Below, piece after piece: positions 42,813 to 51,478 of a DNA stretch of 64,000 nucleotides; position 1 is the first letter of the stretch, and each line of letters opens with the position of its first letter. Where the stretch lies: NCBI GenBank assembly GCA_963664715.2, contig CAXXUY010000011.1:682001-746000 (forward strand), written 5' to 3'. The position numbers and the translations under genes were made by a program. This stretch comes from JAPOXR01 sp963664715 (lineage in GTDB: Bacteria > Pseudomonadota > Alphaproteobacteria > Rhodobacterales > Rhodobacteraceae). The notes beneath the pieces were generated by a model that did no database searches, was not told the origin of the DNA, and was given only the letters and a program-made list of their open reading frames with translations.

Positions 42813-45703
42813 GTGTACATCAAGTGTTCACTCTCGACAAATCCACGGACGTCTTCAAGCGGTTCCTGGCAATTGTCGTTCGCGAAGGGGTGTTTTCAGA
42901 CGACGAACGCTCTTTCGGAGTGCGTCCCCGTTCCGAAGCGGAGAAAGCCCGGGCTGCGAAGCGAGGCCATGATTTTCGTCCGCCCCGGCTTGTTCGGATA
43001 TCGGGCAAGGGCGGGTATGTGGAAGGAACGGCATTCACCCGCAGATCGAAGTTTCGCAACGTGACGCTTCTAGACCATCTGGTCAGCGTTACCCGGGGGG
43101 CGCTGGTCTTTGCCGAGATCGATCTCAGGGAGGCAGGAGTCGAAGTCTCCAGCCTTCCCAGTCGCCTTGCGGCAATCGCGGCAACTGCCTTTCTCCACGA
43201 TGCGGACAAGATTCTGGAGATGAGCCGGCTGGAGGAACTGGATGAATCCCAGATCGAGGAGCTTGCGGCGCGCTTCAGGGTAGACATGTTTCTTGAGGAA
43301 CATGGCGTATCGATAACGTCGTTGAACCTCCTCCAGCGCATTGGAGCGGTGGAAATCAGCCGCGTCGACAGACTGGTCCCCGGTAGTCGTCTCCTCACCC
43401 AGGACGAAATCAACGACTGCGCCTATGTGCGCCTGGCCGACCGGCTTGACGGCGCTTTCCTTGATGAGGCAGGAGGCCAAGAGGGTGTTGTCAGGGAACT
43501 GAATTGCTTTGGCGGGTTGCGCACCGGTGCACTCAAACATGGGTGGCGTGCCACAGCGATTGCCTCGCCACACACACCGTTTCTGCTTGATGCGTTGCAG
43601 GACGCGTTCGCGGCGGCGGTATTGAAACGGGCCGGAATACCACCACTGATCGAGACCCACCACGATGGCTGCCTCTTTCTCGTCGCGCCGGACGACGTCT
43701 TCGATGCGGCTCTTGATGATGCCATCGTCGACATGGGGAGTGTACTGAAACGCGGACTGCGTGTTGACGTGAACCTTAGGGGCACGCGCGACCTGCTCGA
43801 TGGCGGATCGTCGCTCGAAGATGTTCGTCATGCACTCGAAAATGATGCAAGAACGTCCGAGAGGGCGTTGTTTATTCATGTGGACGTTCTCGAAGTCGTG
43901 CGCGTCGATCTTCTGTCGACCTTTGATTCAATGGAGTTCGGCGTCCGGCTGGATGGGCTCCAGAAGTTCCGTCGCAAGCATTTTTCGTGCTGGCCAATGG
44001 CAGGGAACGAATTACCGGAGACCGCTGAGACGCGGGTGTGGTCGGCGACTTTCGCTGTCGCTCTCTCCTGTGCGCCGCCGAAGGACCGGACGCTTGCCAA
44101 AAAGATTCCGGACGCTGCGGCGCGGGAAAAGGAACTGGTTCGGGCCCTTGCAATGGAGGATGTCCCTGCTCCGGAGTGGATCCTGGATGTTCCGCACGAT
44201 CTGTCACGCCACACGCTTCTGGCTGTGTATGCCGCCTGCAAGATCCAGGAGAACGAAGAGCTCCGCGAGCGTCTGACCGGCGACTGCGGTGTCGTACGGG
44301 TGTGGCTCGAAGGCGATGGCAGGAAACGGCCTGGCCTGTTCGAGAAGGTCGGTGACCCGGGTGCGGTTCTCGCGACGGCGGCAGGCGATTGGCTCAGAGC
44401 GGCTGCTTCCCGCACTTTCTCCGGGACGGATGAAGAGCGTTTTCCTGGACGGTGCCATTTCACCGCAATGCCGCTTGATGCTTCGGCGCGAATCAACAGC
44501 AAGACCGGACTGTATGGGCTCAATGTTTCGGCCTTTTCGGGGCGTGAGGGCCGACCCGAATTCCATAACCGGACAGAAGCCGCAACACTGGTTGCACCGG
44601 CGGCGGCGGCCGAGCATCGCCTCCGTGCGCTGGAGGCTGGCCGGGCGGGCGGCGATGTGCCGGTCCTGGTCTCATCACCGACCTGCGCCGGACTTTTCGC
44701 CAGTCTTTCACTGCAAGACGGGCCTTCGCTCGATCGCTACAGCCTGTATGACCTCCTGCGAATGGACGCAAAACCTGGCCAGAAGCTCTATATCGATACC
44801 GACTCATACGAGCGCCGTCTGGCTGTCGGTCGTTACGACGCCATGCCCCATCGGATGCTTGGATCCGGCACTTCTCCGGGACTGATTTCCTTTGTCAAGA
44901 TTGTCATTGATTCGGCAATCCGCACAGGCCGGGCCATCCACGTGTTCCGGGGACTTCCGCGGCCAACAAACGCATTCGTGGCGTTCGACTTTCTTCCGGA
45001 CCATCTGGCACAGGCGGTTGGCGGCGCGGAGCTTCGACTGGAGCAGTTGCCGATGGCAAAGCTTGTCCTTGAACAGATCGAGCGGATCGCCGAGACGAGT
45101 GGTCTGGGTCTTGAGGCGGCAATGCGAGTTCTTGACCCGACAACGCGCTTCGGAGCTTCCTGCGAGGTTCTCGCGATGATCGGACGACTCGATGAAGACA
45201 AGCAAAAAACACTTGGTTCGCTCCGCAATTACCTTCTCGAAATCACAAGGGATCCATCCATGCAAACCAAACCACATGACAGCGTCATCATTGAATTTGC
45301 CACCGCAATGGCGCGCGTTCAGGGTGCGCCTAGACGAGAAGCAAGCAATAGTGAACGCGACCTCGGCATGCGAATCGCACTGGCACAGACCGACGAAGCC
45401 AGCCGGATCGGCCAGACATCGCGGGAAAGCCTGGTCGCCGCCATTGCCACCGGACTGGAAAACGAATTCGACCGGTCTACGCGCCTGGTGTGGCGCGGAA
45501 AGAAATTCGGTCTGGACTTCCCGCGCCGAAAGGCCGTGGCAGCCGCCGAGGTTTTCGTCGATCTGGTATGGCCGCACGCTTTTGGAAGCAGTCCGCCTGC
45601 CGGACGGGAACGCCGTGTCGCGTTTGCCATCTATCGAACCGCGTTCGAGACCGCATCCTACCTCAAACACGATGCGGATAACGGCGCCGACACGACTGCC
45701 TGA
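42809..45703 (+). CDS. cas10d: Type I-D Cas10d (Csc3), large subunit with HD nuclease
   Basis: A 964-residue protein. The N-terminal HD nuclease motif is visible: LLDH with His90, then FLHDADKI with His130-Asp131 and a Lys three residues later. In type I-D the HD nuclease sits here rather than on Cas3, and the Cas3 below indeed lacks one. The C-terminal two thirds (FTAMPLDASARINSKTGLYG, KPGQKLYIDTDSYERRL) fit the Csc3 family. The start is TTG overlapping the cas6 stop (TTGA); GTG at 42824 is an alternative. It is the effector's PAM-sensing, target-cleaving subunit. Confidence 0.85.
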   Translation: MSVHQVFTLDKSTDVFKRFLAIVVREGVFSDDERSFGVRPRSEAEKARAAKRGHDFRPPRLVRISGKGGYVEGTAFTRRSKFRNVTLLDHLVSVTRGALVFAEIDLREAGVEVSSLPSRLAAIAATAFLHDADKILEMSRLEELDESQIEELAARFRVDMFLEEHGVSITSLNLLQRIGAVEISRVDRLVPGSRLLTQDEINDCAYVRLADRLDGAFLDEAGGQEGVVRELNCFGGLRTGALKHGWRATAIASPHTPFLLDALQDAFAAAVLKRAGIPPLIETHHDGCLFLVAPDDVFDAALDDAIVDMGSVLKRGLRVDVNLRGTRDLLDGGSSLEDVRHALENDARTSERALFIHVDVLEVVRVDLLSTFDSMEFGVRLDGLQKFRRKHFSCWPMAGNELPETAETRVWSATFAVALSCAPPKDRTLAKKIPDAAAREKELVRALAMEDVPAPEWILDVPHDLSRHTLLAVYAACKIQENEELRERLTGDCGVVRVWLEGDGRKRPGLFEKVGDPGAVLATAAGDWLRAAASRTFSGTDEERFPGRCHFTAMPLDASARINSKTGLYGLNVSAFSGREGRPEFHNRTEAATLVAPAAAAEHRLRALEAGRAGGDVPVLVSSPTCAGLFASLSLQDGPSLDRYSLYDLLRMDAKPGQKLYIDTDSYERRLAVGRYDAMPHRMLGSGTSPGLISFVKIVIDSAIRTGRAIHVFRGLPRPTNAFVAFDFLPDHLAQAVGGAELRLEQLPMAKLVLEQIERIAETSGLGLEAAMRVLDPTTRFGASCEVLAMIGRLDEDKQKTLGSLRNYLLEITRDPSMQTKPHDSVIIEFATAMARVQGAPRREASNSERDLGMRIALAQTDEASRIGQTSRESLVAAIATGLENEFDRSTRLVWRGKKFGLDFPRRKAVAAAEVFVDLVWPHAFGSSPPAGRERRVAFAIYRTAFETASYLKHDADNGADTTA

Positions 45704-45739
45704 GTCTCCTCTCCCATTAGCTACAAAGGTGTTTCAATC

Positions 45740-46759
45740 ATGAACGACTTCCGTGTCCTCGACCCCCTCCGCCCGTATCTGGGAGACCTTAACGATCTCG
45801 TTTCGCTCGCGAGCGACAAGGATGGCAACAGCTATGCCCAACCTGCATTCAGGAATCTGGGCTCAGTTGTCGTGCCGATCCTGCGCGAGACCATATCACC
45901 CGCTTCTTTCCGCAATGCGGAATCCGAGGTTACCGATATCGGCTATGCAGGCATTCGGCGTGTGCGCGCCGTCGCCAACAAGTTCAAGTTCGGCGAGCGG
46001 TCCCGCGGCCTTCAGGTATTGCGTCAATTCAACGCCGGTGGCCGGCATCCCCAGAACAGAACAGTCTTCGACAAGGACGCTCGTCCCAGCACCGGTTATG
46101 ACATGAACACGGTCGTATTCGGCGACAGTGCAAATCATGGAAACCGGGTCCTCCCCGTCAAGGCAGCAGCGCAATACTCCGATGCCGTCTCGGTTCACGA
46201 CTACGCGCTGGCGACCGATGTCACTTTTCACAATAGGTCTTCCGAGGATGGGACGCTGTTCGATGCACAGCGCAAAGAGAACAGCACGAATATTTTCGAT
46301 CGGCATTTCGTGAAACCTGGAACGCTGTTCCTGCAAACTGTTGCCTTCAATGGCCGCACCGCCCCGGTCGAAGCGCTGGTGCATTTCCTGCTCTGCCTAG
46401 GCCTTGCCGGAGCCTATGGCGGCCAGACCTCGATCTACGGCATCAATGTCCGCAATCATGTCGTCGGGCTCTATGCCGGCAAATTCGAGCGGGACATCGT
46501 CAGCCCGTATGCGGCGATCGGCAAAGCCGGCCTCGGCAATGACTCGGAACTCGATACGGCCGGCTCCGCACTGGATGACCTTTTTACCGCCGCCTATCCG
46601 GTGCAGGTCGGCGCCGAGGAGGTGTTCGCGTTGCAGACCGCGTTGATCGACGCAGTGGAAGCAAATGACGACGGACTGCGGGAGCGCTACGGCGAAGCGC
46701 AGGCAAAAATCGGCGCGTTCTTCGACGAATGGTTCGGCGGCTTCGGAAAAAGCGCATGA
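45740..46759 (+). CDS. csc2: Type I-D Cas7d (Csc2), backbone subunit
   Basis: A 339-residue protein with strong Csc2 signatures: NTVVFGDSANHGNRVLPVKA, QYSDAVSVHDYALATDVTFH, HFVKPGTLFLQTVAFNGRT and GAYGGQTSIYGINVRNHVVG. This protein polymerises along the crRNA in the type I-D effector. The length is usual. It starts 36 nt after cas10d, and its stop overlaps csc1 by ATGA. This is the clearest marker of type I-D in the locus. Confidence 0.93.
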   Translation: MNDFRVLDPLRPYLGDLNDLVSLASDKDGNSYAQPAFRNLGSVVVPILRETISPASFRNAESEVTDIGYAGIRRVRAVANKFKFGERSRGLQVLRQFNAGGRHPQNRTVFDKDARPSTGYDMNTVVFGDSANHGNRVLPVKAAAQYSDAVSVHDYALATDVTFHNRSSEDGTLFDAQRKENSTNIFDRHFVKPGTLFLQTVAFNGRTAPVEALVHFLLCLGLAGAYGGQTSIYGINVRNHVVGLYAGKFERDIVSPYAAIGKAGLGNDSELDTAGSALDDLFTAAYPVQVGAEEVFALQTALIDAVEANDDGLRERYGEAQAKIGAFFDEWFGGFGKSA

Positions 46760-47463
46760 ACTCTCCCGTGGAGGTCACGGGTGTTGTGCATACGACGCCC
46801 GTGACCGCAAGAACGCTAACACCCTACCACCATCACACGCTGGCTACGCCGTCCGGGACAGCGACGGATGCACGTTTCCTGCCTGATCGGGCGATGAGCT
46901 ATGCGCTGGCCAGCGCCCTTGGCGCCCTGGCCGCCTCGCCCGCATTGTTCCCGAAAGATTATGCTCGCGACCTGCGGGCACTGCCATGGCTGGTCTCTGT
47001 CCTGCAGGCCGACAAGGCGCGGCTTTTGCCGCCGCTCGGGAAGCGGCTGAACATCGAATATGAAGGCGGTCACCCCAAGAAGATCCAGGATGCAACGGCA
47101 ACCGGAAATCTGAAGACCTGGTTCTTTATCCAGGAGGCCGCGCCGGAAATTGTCTACCGGGGCGCCGTCTTCGGCCCCGATCCGTTCGCGGCTGCCTTGG
47201 AGGCCACTGGCGAAACAGTTGACGAAATCGTCGTTCGGACCGGCCGGCATCTCGGCGGCGTGGTAGCACTGAATCGGGACGCCAACGGCGGAAGCGTGAG
47301 GCTGAACGCCCATACGGCACATCTGTTTGGCCACGATCCGAACGCTGACCCGGATCTGGCCGTGGACGTCTTTGCACTCTACGACTTGCAGTATTCAAAA
47401 CCGCTCGCACTTTCACAGGCGGCCTCCATCGTCGCGCGCTGGCGACCGGACCTCGCATCATGA
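46756..47463 (+). CDS. csc1: Type I-D Cas5d-like (Csc1) subunit
   Basis: About 235 residues from the ATG overlapping the csc2 stop. VEVTGVVHTTPVTARTLTPY and the F-L-P-D-R-A-M-S-Y-A-L segment fit the Csc1 family, a RAMP protein capping the 5' handle of the crRNA. The family is divergent, so position between csc2 and cas3 contributes to the call. Its stop overlaps the cas3 ATG. Confidence 0.8.
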   Translation: MNSPVEVTGVVHTTPVTARTLTPYHHHTLATPSGTATDARFLPDRAMSYALASALGALAASPALFPKDYARDLRALPWLVSVLQADKARLLPPLGKRLNIEYEGGHPKKIQDATATGNLKTWFFIQEAAPEIVYRGAVFGPDPFAAALEATGETVDEIVVRTGRHLGGVVALNRDANGGSVRLNAHTAHLFGHDPNADPDLAVDVFALYDLQYSKPLALSQAASIVARWRPDLAS

Positions 47464-49484
47464 TGGCAGAGACGCGGTCATGCGCCGCGGTGGAAGCGGC
47501 CCCCGTCAACGTCATTGTTCCGCGCCATGTAACGGGAATTATGGAGGACGGTTCCGGTCTTTCGCCTCTCCAGCATGCCATGATCCACGATTCAGAGCCT
47601 GTGCGCATATTCTCTGCTCCCACCGGCGCGGGCAAATCCTATGCGTTTCAGCGTGCGGTTCTCGAGGAAGACGCGCGCGTGCTTTTTATCGTGCCGACGC
47701 GCCGCCTAGCGGACAATCTCGCGCGCGGCCTATGCGAAGAATTCGAAAGTCGCGGGCGGACGAGCGAGATCAAGCACAGAGTGTTCGTGTGGACTTCGGA
47801 TGCCATTGCTCGCGCCCGGGCGGATAATCCTGACATTCGGGTCGGGCGACAACGCATCCGGCAACTCCGTGCGCTCGATGGGGTCCCGAGCAAGGGCGTG
47901 ATGATTATCGCGACACCCGAATCCGTGGCATATGGCATTCTGTCGGCCCGCATGCCGGATGCCGGGGTTTCGCCAATGACGATCGCCGACATTTTGCGTT
48001 TCGACCATATCGTCTTCGACGAGTTTCATACCATCCAGGCGCGCGGTATGGGGATCTGCGCGGCTATCGCCAAGATGGCGACGGCCATGGAAGGAGCGGC
48101 AAAGCTGACATTCCTGAGTGCGACGCCCATCGAAGTGCGCCCTGCCTTGGTCAAGTTCGGTGTTGAGTGCGAGAAGATCGTCGTGCGGCAGGAGACGGTG
48201 GTTACAGGCACTCTGCAGGAGACCGGAAACATGCGCGCTATCCATGGTGATGTGCACCTGCGCCTGCTCGACCACGAGACGCCGCTCGCTGCACTCGGGG
48301 CGCATCTTGAAGAGGCGCAGGCCTGCCTTGATCGGAACCGACAAGTGGTAATCATCTACGACCGGTTGAAATCGCTCCAAGCCGACAAGCCTCATCTTGG
48401 CTCCGTATTGGCCCGGCTCGGGCTCGGGCGGGACGATTGTCTGGCAATCGATTCCATCGACGACAGCGTCGATGAAGATCGGGAAACCTTCTTCACTATC
48501 GGTCGGGATCACGACCCGCTTGACTTCAAGGCTCTTGTTGCGACTTCCAGCGTCGAGATGGGAGTCACATTTCGGGCCGGCCTGATCGTCATGGACGCCG
48601 GCCATGACCCGGCGTCTTTCGTGCAGCGCATCGGTCGTGTCGCGCGCGGCGACGAAGCGGGCACTGTCCTGATTTGCGCACCGGCAAGCCGGACGGATCG
48701 CGATAAATGGTTGCGATCCCTCATGGCGGACCTGGCCGCTCGAGAAGGCAGTTGTGCAATCGAGCAATTCATGGAGATAGCCCTCCGGGCCGCACGAACC
48801 GGATTTTCAACATATGAGAATTCCGTCTTCCGCTGCATGCCGGACCGTGCCGTGTGGTGCGCGGCGCTTTTCTGGGCGGCGATGGAAAAAGCGGCAAGTA
48901 GCCAGGCCGGAGTTCGGAGAACCTTACGCGATCCGGGGTTTCGACCCCCACAAGTAAAGTGCATTCATGCATTGCTCGGCAAAGTCGCCAAAGGCGGAGA
49001 CAATGGCCTTACCTGGAGTCGGGCTTTCCTTGCTGAAGCCCTGAGACTACGCAGCATCGCACCGCGGATCAGGCTGCGACCCCCGAAAAACCAGGGAAAG
49101 CCACGCTCAATTCCGTGGCACCTCTATGCCGGAACGCCGGAATTGCGCAGCGCACCTGCTCAGCACACCACAGATAAATATGGGGGAGAGGTTCTGGAAA
49201 TCCTGCTCGACCGCGGGGTGGAAGCGATACTGGGACAGCTCGGAACCGACCCGACACCGAGCAAGATCGGGGTGTTGTTCCCGCACAAGGCAGGACCTGT
49301 CCTGCTGCCGGAACGCATGCTCATTGGCGAGTGGCTGAGATCCGCGAAATGCGCAGAGCAGATGGAACTTCGTCGGCCTGAGCGCCGTGATGCGCTCGAA
49401 GCGGCCGCAAAGCTCGTTCGGCTGACGGGAATTGTTCCACAAGACGATGCAGGCGATACCGTCTCGGGAGCAGGGATCGTCTAG
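47460..49484 (+). CDS. cas3: Type I-D Cas3 helicase without HD domain
   Basis: A 674-residue superfamily 2 helicase. Walker A APTGAGKS at residues 53-60, DEFH box at 187-190, motif III FLSATPIE near 218, and motif VI FVQRIGRVARGDEAG. There is no HD nuclease domain, as expected for Cas3d, where nuclease activity resides in Cas10d. Translationally coupled to csc1. It unwinds target DNA after recruitment by the effector. Confidence 0.9.
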   Translation: MMAETRSCAAVEAAPVNVIVPRHVTGIMEDGSGLSPLQHAMIHDSEPVRIFSAPTGAGKSYAFQRAVLEEDARVLFIVPTRRLADNLARGLCEEFESRGRTSEIKHRVFVWTSDAIARARADNPDIRVGRQRIRQLRALDGVPSKGVMIIATPESVAYGILSARMPDAGVSPMTIADILRFDHIVFDEFHTIQARGMGICAAIAKMATAMEGAAKLTFLSATPIEVRPALVKFGVECEKIVVRQETVVTGTLQETGNMRAIHGDVHLRLLDHETPLAALGAHLEEAQACLDRNRQVVIIYDRLKSLQADKPHLGSVLARLGLGRDDCLAIDSIDDSVDEDRETFFTIGRDHDPLDFKALVATSSVEMGVTFRAGLIVMDAGHDPASFVQRIGRVARGDEAGTVLICAPASRTDRDKWLRSLMADLAAREGSCAIEQFMEIALRAARTGFSTYENSVFRCMPDRAVWCAALFWAAMEKAASSQAGVRRTLRDPGFRPPQVKCIHALLGKVAKGGDNGLTWSRAFLAEALRLRSIAPRIRLRPPKNQGKPRSIPWHLYAGTPELRSAPAQHTTDKYGGEVLEILLDRGVEAILGQLGTDPTPSKIGVLFPHKAGPVLLPERMLIGEWLRSAKCAEQMELRRPERRDALEAAAKLVRLTGIVPQDDAGDTVSGAGIV

Positions 49485-49486
49485 CC

Positions 49487-50077
49487 ATGACCTCCGAACC
49501 GGGCAAACGGGTCGCCGAGCAGCGGCCGGACAGTGTCAAGGCAAGCGATCAGCGTATTGCAGCTTTCGCCGAACTTGTTGAACGCCATGGTCTGCACGGG
49601 CTGGTGTTCCAGCATCTGTCCCTGTGCAAAAGACGGGCATGGCTGCATCTGCATCGGATCGACTACGCCCATCTGGAAGACCGTATGAAAACAGGAATCG
49701 TCGCTCATGATCTTGCGAAGGTTCGCGATAGTTCGGTGACCGGTCTCATGGGTTTGGCCCCTGACCGGATCGACTGGTCAGAACGTTGCGTGATCGAAGC
49801 CAAATACAAAGCGGGTGCGCAAGACGCCGTAGCGATGCAGACCGTATTCTATGCCTTGTTACTCATGGCTGCGACCGGCAGGCAATGGCAGGCAGAGAAC
49901 GATATCCTGTCCCAGAAACGCCGACGGCCGGTTGCCATCGACAACGACACTCTCGACCGGATGCTTGGGCTGGCGCAGCGGGCAGTCGAACTTCTTGAGC
50001 AGGAAAATGCTCCGAAGGCCAAGCGCAAACCGATCTGCGCTTCCTGCAGCTACCGATATCTTTGCGGCAATATGTGA
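49487..50077 (+). CDS. cas4: Cas4 exonuclease
   Basis: A 196-residue RecB-like nuclease. Four cysteines that can hold an Fe-S cluster are at 47 (SLCKRRAWLH) and 184, 187 and 193 (CASCSYRYLC), and the nuclease core VIEAKYKAG has the E-x-K motif. Starts 2 nt after cas3. Cas4 trims and orients prespacers for Cas1-Cas2 in PAM selection. Confidence 0.93.
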   Translation: MTSEPGKRVAEQRPDSVKASDQRIAAFAELVERHGLHGLVFQHLSLCKRRAWLHLHRIDYAHLEDRMKTGIVAHDLAKVRDSSVTGLMGLAPDRIDWSERCVIEAKYKAGAQDAVAMQTVFYALLLMAATGRQWQAENDILSQKRRRPVAIDNDTLDRMLGLAQRAVELLEQENAPKAKRKPICASCSYRYLCGNM

Positions 50078-50083
50078 ACCGGG

Positions 50084-51058
50084 ATGGAGACATTATTCAT
50101 TGCCAGGGACGCCTCGCTCAGCCGGGAGGACAGGACACTTCTGGTCAGGCGGGCCGGCGCGCCGAAAAGGCGTATCCCGATAGAAGGCTTGAAGCACATC
50201 ATCCTCACTGGAGAGGCCGGGCTGACCAGTTCACTGTTGGCCCTGTTGGGACGATCAGGTGTCCGCGTTACGGTGCTCGACTGGTACGGGAATGTCGTCG
50301 GGACATTCAGTCCACTCGGCGACCCCCGTGCCGGGCGTGTGCGGGCCGCTCAGGCAATTGCAACACGTGATCCGGAGCATCGTCTGGTTTTGGCAAAGGC
50401 TTTCGTTCACGGCGCTGCGCAGAACATGCGCGCGAATCTGCGCTATAGGGCCTACAGAGGCGTGGAAAGCGTCAAACCTGCAATCGAGATGATCAATTGC
50501 TGGATCAAACGGGCCAGGGAAGCTGGCGACGTTGCCGCACTTATGGGCTGCGAGGGACAGATGAAAGCAACCTACTACGAAAGCTGGGCAGCAATCGACC
50601 CGCAACTCGACTTCCTGCCGCGACGGAGACGCCCACCGAACAATCCAGTAAATTGTCTTCTATCCTGGTTCAATGGGCTCACTTACGCGCTCGCGCGGAA
50701 TGAGATAGCGAAGACACATCTTGATGAATGCCTGTCGTTTCTGCATGCCTCGACCGAAGCCCGGGCATCCTTGTCGCTCGATCTGGCTGAAATCTTCAAG
50801 CCCGCACTTGCCGATACGACGATCATTGAGCTTGTACTTCGTGGGCGTGTCGAGGACCGATGGTTCAATCAGGCCGACAATGTCTGTCGCCTGTCGGAAG
50901 CTGGGCGCGAAGCAACACTTGAAGAGTGGATACGGCGTACGGAGACCGTTTCGGGCGATACGTCTTCCATGCGCGAACTTGTTCGTTTGGAGGCTTTGGC
51001 GATCGAGCGCGACTTGCTCGGAATGAAGGCCTATTCTCCATGGCGTCGGCGCATTTGA
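50084..51058 (+). CDS. cas1: Cas1 integrase
   Basis: A 324-residue Cas1. The metal-binding residues are present: Glu in MGCEGQMKATYYE, His in AKTHLDE and Glu/Asp in LDLAEIFKPALAD. N-terminal beta domain (LFIARDASLSREDRTLLVRR) and helical C-domain are typical. It begins 6 nt after cas4 and abuts cas2. It is the spacer-integration nuclease. Confidence 0.96.
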   Translation: METLFIARDASLSREDRTLLVRRAGAPKRRIPIEGLKHIILTGEAGLTSSLLALLGRSGVRVTVLDWYGNVVGTFSPLGDPRAGRVRAAQAIATRDPEHRLVLAKAFVHGAAQNMRANLRYRAYRGVESVKPAIEMINCWIKRAREAGDVAALMGCEGQMKATYYESWAAIDPQLDFLPRRRRPPNNPVNCLLSWFNGLTYALARNEIAKTHLDECLSFLHASTEARASLSLDLAEIFKPALADTTIIELVLRGRVEDRWFNQADNVCRLSEAGREATLEEWIRRTETVSGDTSSMRELVRLEALAIERDLLGMKAYSPWRRRI

Positions 51059-51358
51059 ATGTTTGTGCTGGTTGCCTACGATGTCAGAGCCTGCCGTACG
51101 TCGAAAATGCGCAAGGCGCTCTCGCCGTTTCTGGGTCATGAGCAAAACTCGGTATTTTTTGGCGACCTCTCCAAGTCAGGGATCAAGAAGCTGCGGGCCG
51201 CTGTTTCAAGAGTGGCGAAGCCGGGAGACAGGATTCTGGAAATCTCGGCAGCCAACCGGCATAATGTTCAGGTGCGCATGCTTGAGAAGAACCCGGATAA
51301 CGGGGCGCTTCAGGAACAGGAAGATAATCGCCATGTCTCGAATGCGGCCATCCTCTGA
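51059..51358 (+). CDS. cas2: Cas2 adaptation protein
   Basis: A 99-residue protein with the ferredoxin-like start MFVLVAYDVRACRTS, and VFFGDLSKSGIKKL in the middle. Starts directly after the cas1 stop (TGAATG). Cas2 dimers scaffold the Cas1-Cas2 integrase complex. The array begins 120 bases downstream. Confidence 0.95.
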   Translation: MFVLVAYDVRACRTSKMRKALSPFLGHEQNSVFFGDLSKSGIKKLRAAVSRVAKPGDRILEISAANRHNVQVRMLEKNPDNGALQEQEDNRHVSNAAIL

Positions 51359-51478
51359 AATACTACGGGATGCGTTTGAACCCGAAACGCCAGACCGTGT
51401 AGCCTTTTCAAACGCTTTCAAGGCAATAATCAAAGCTGTCGGCGGCAGACCATCTGCGAAGCGACTGAGAAATAAAGG
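51359..51478 (+). promoter_or_regulatory. Probable CRISPR leader
   Basis: Non-coding, 120 bases between cas2 and the first repeat. Taken as the leader because it is on the cas side and because the only repeat variant in the array (27th) lies at the far end, where old repeats decay. It is not strikingly AT-rich. A 49-codon frame crosses it from 51333 but is probably chance. Confidence 0.6.
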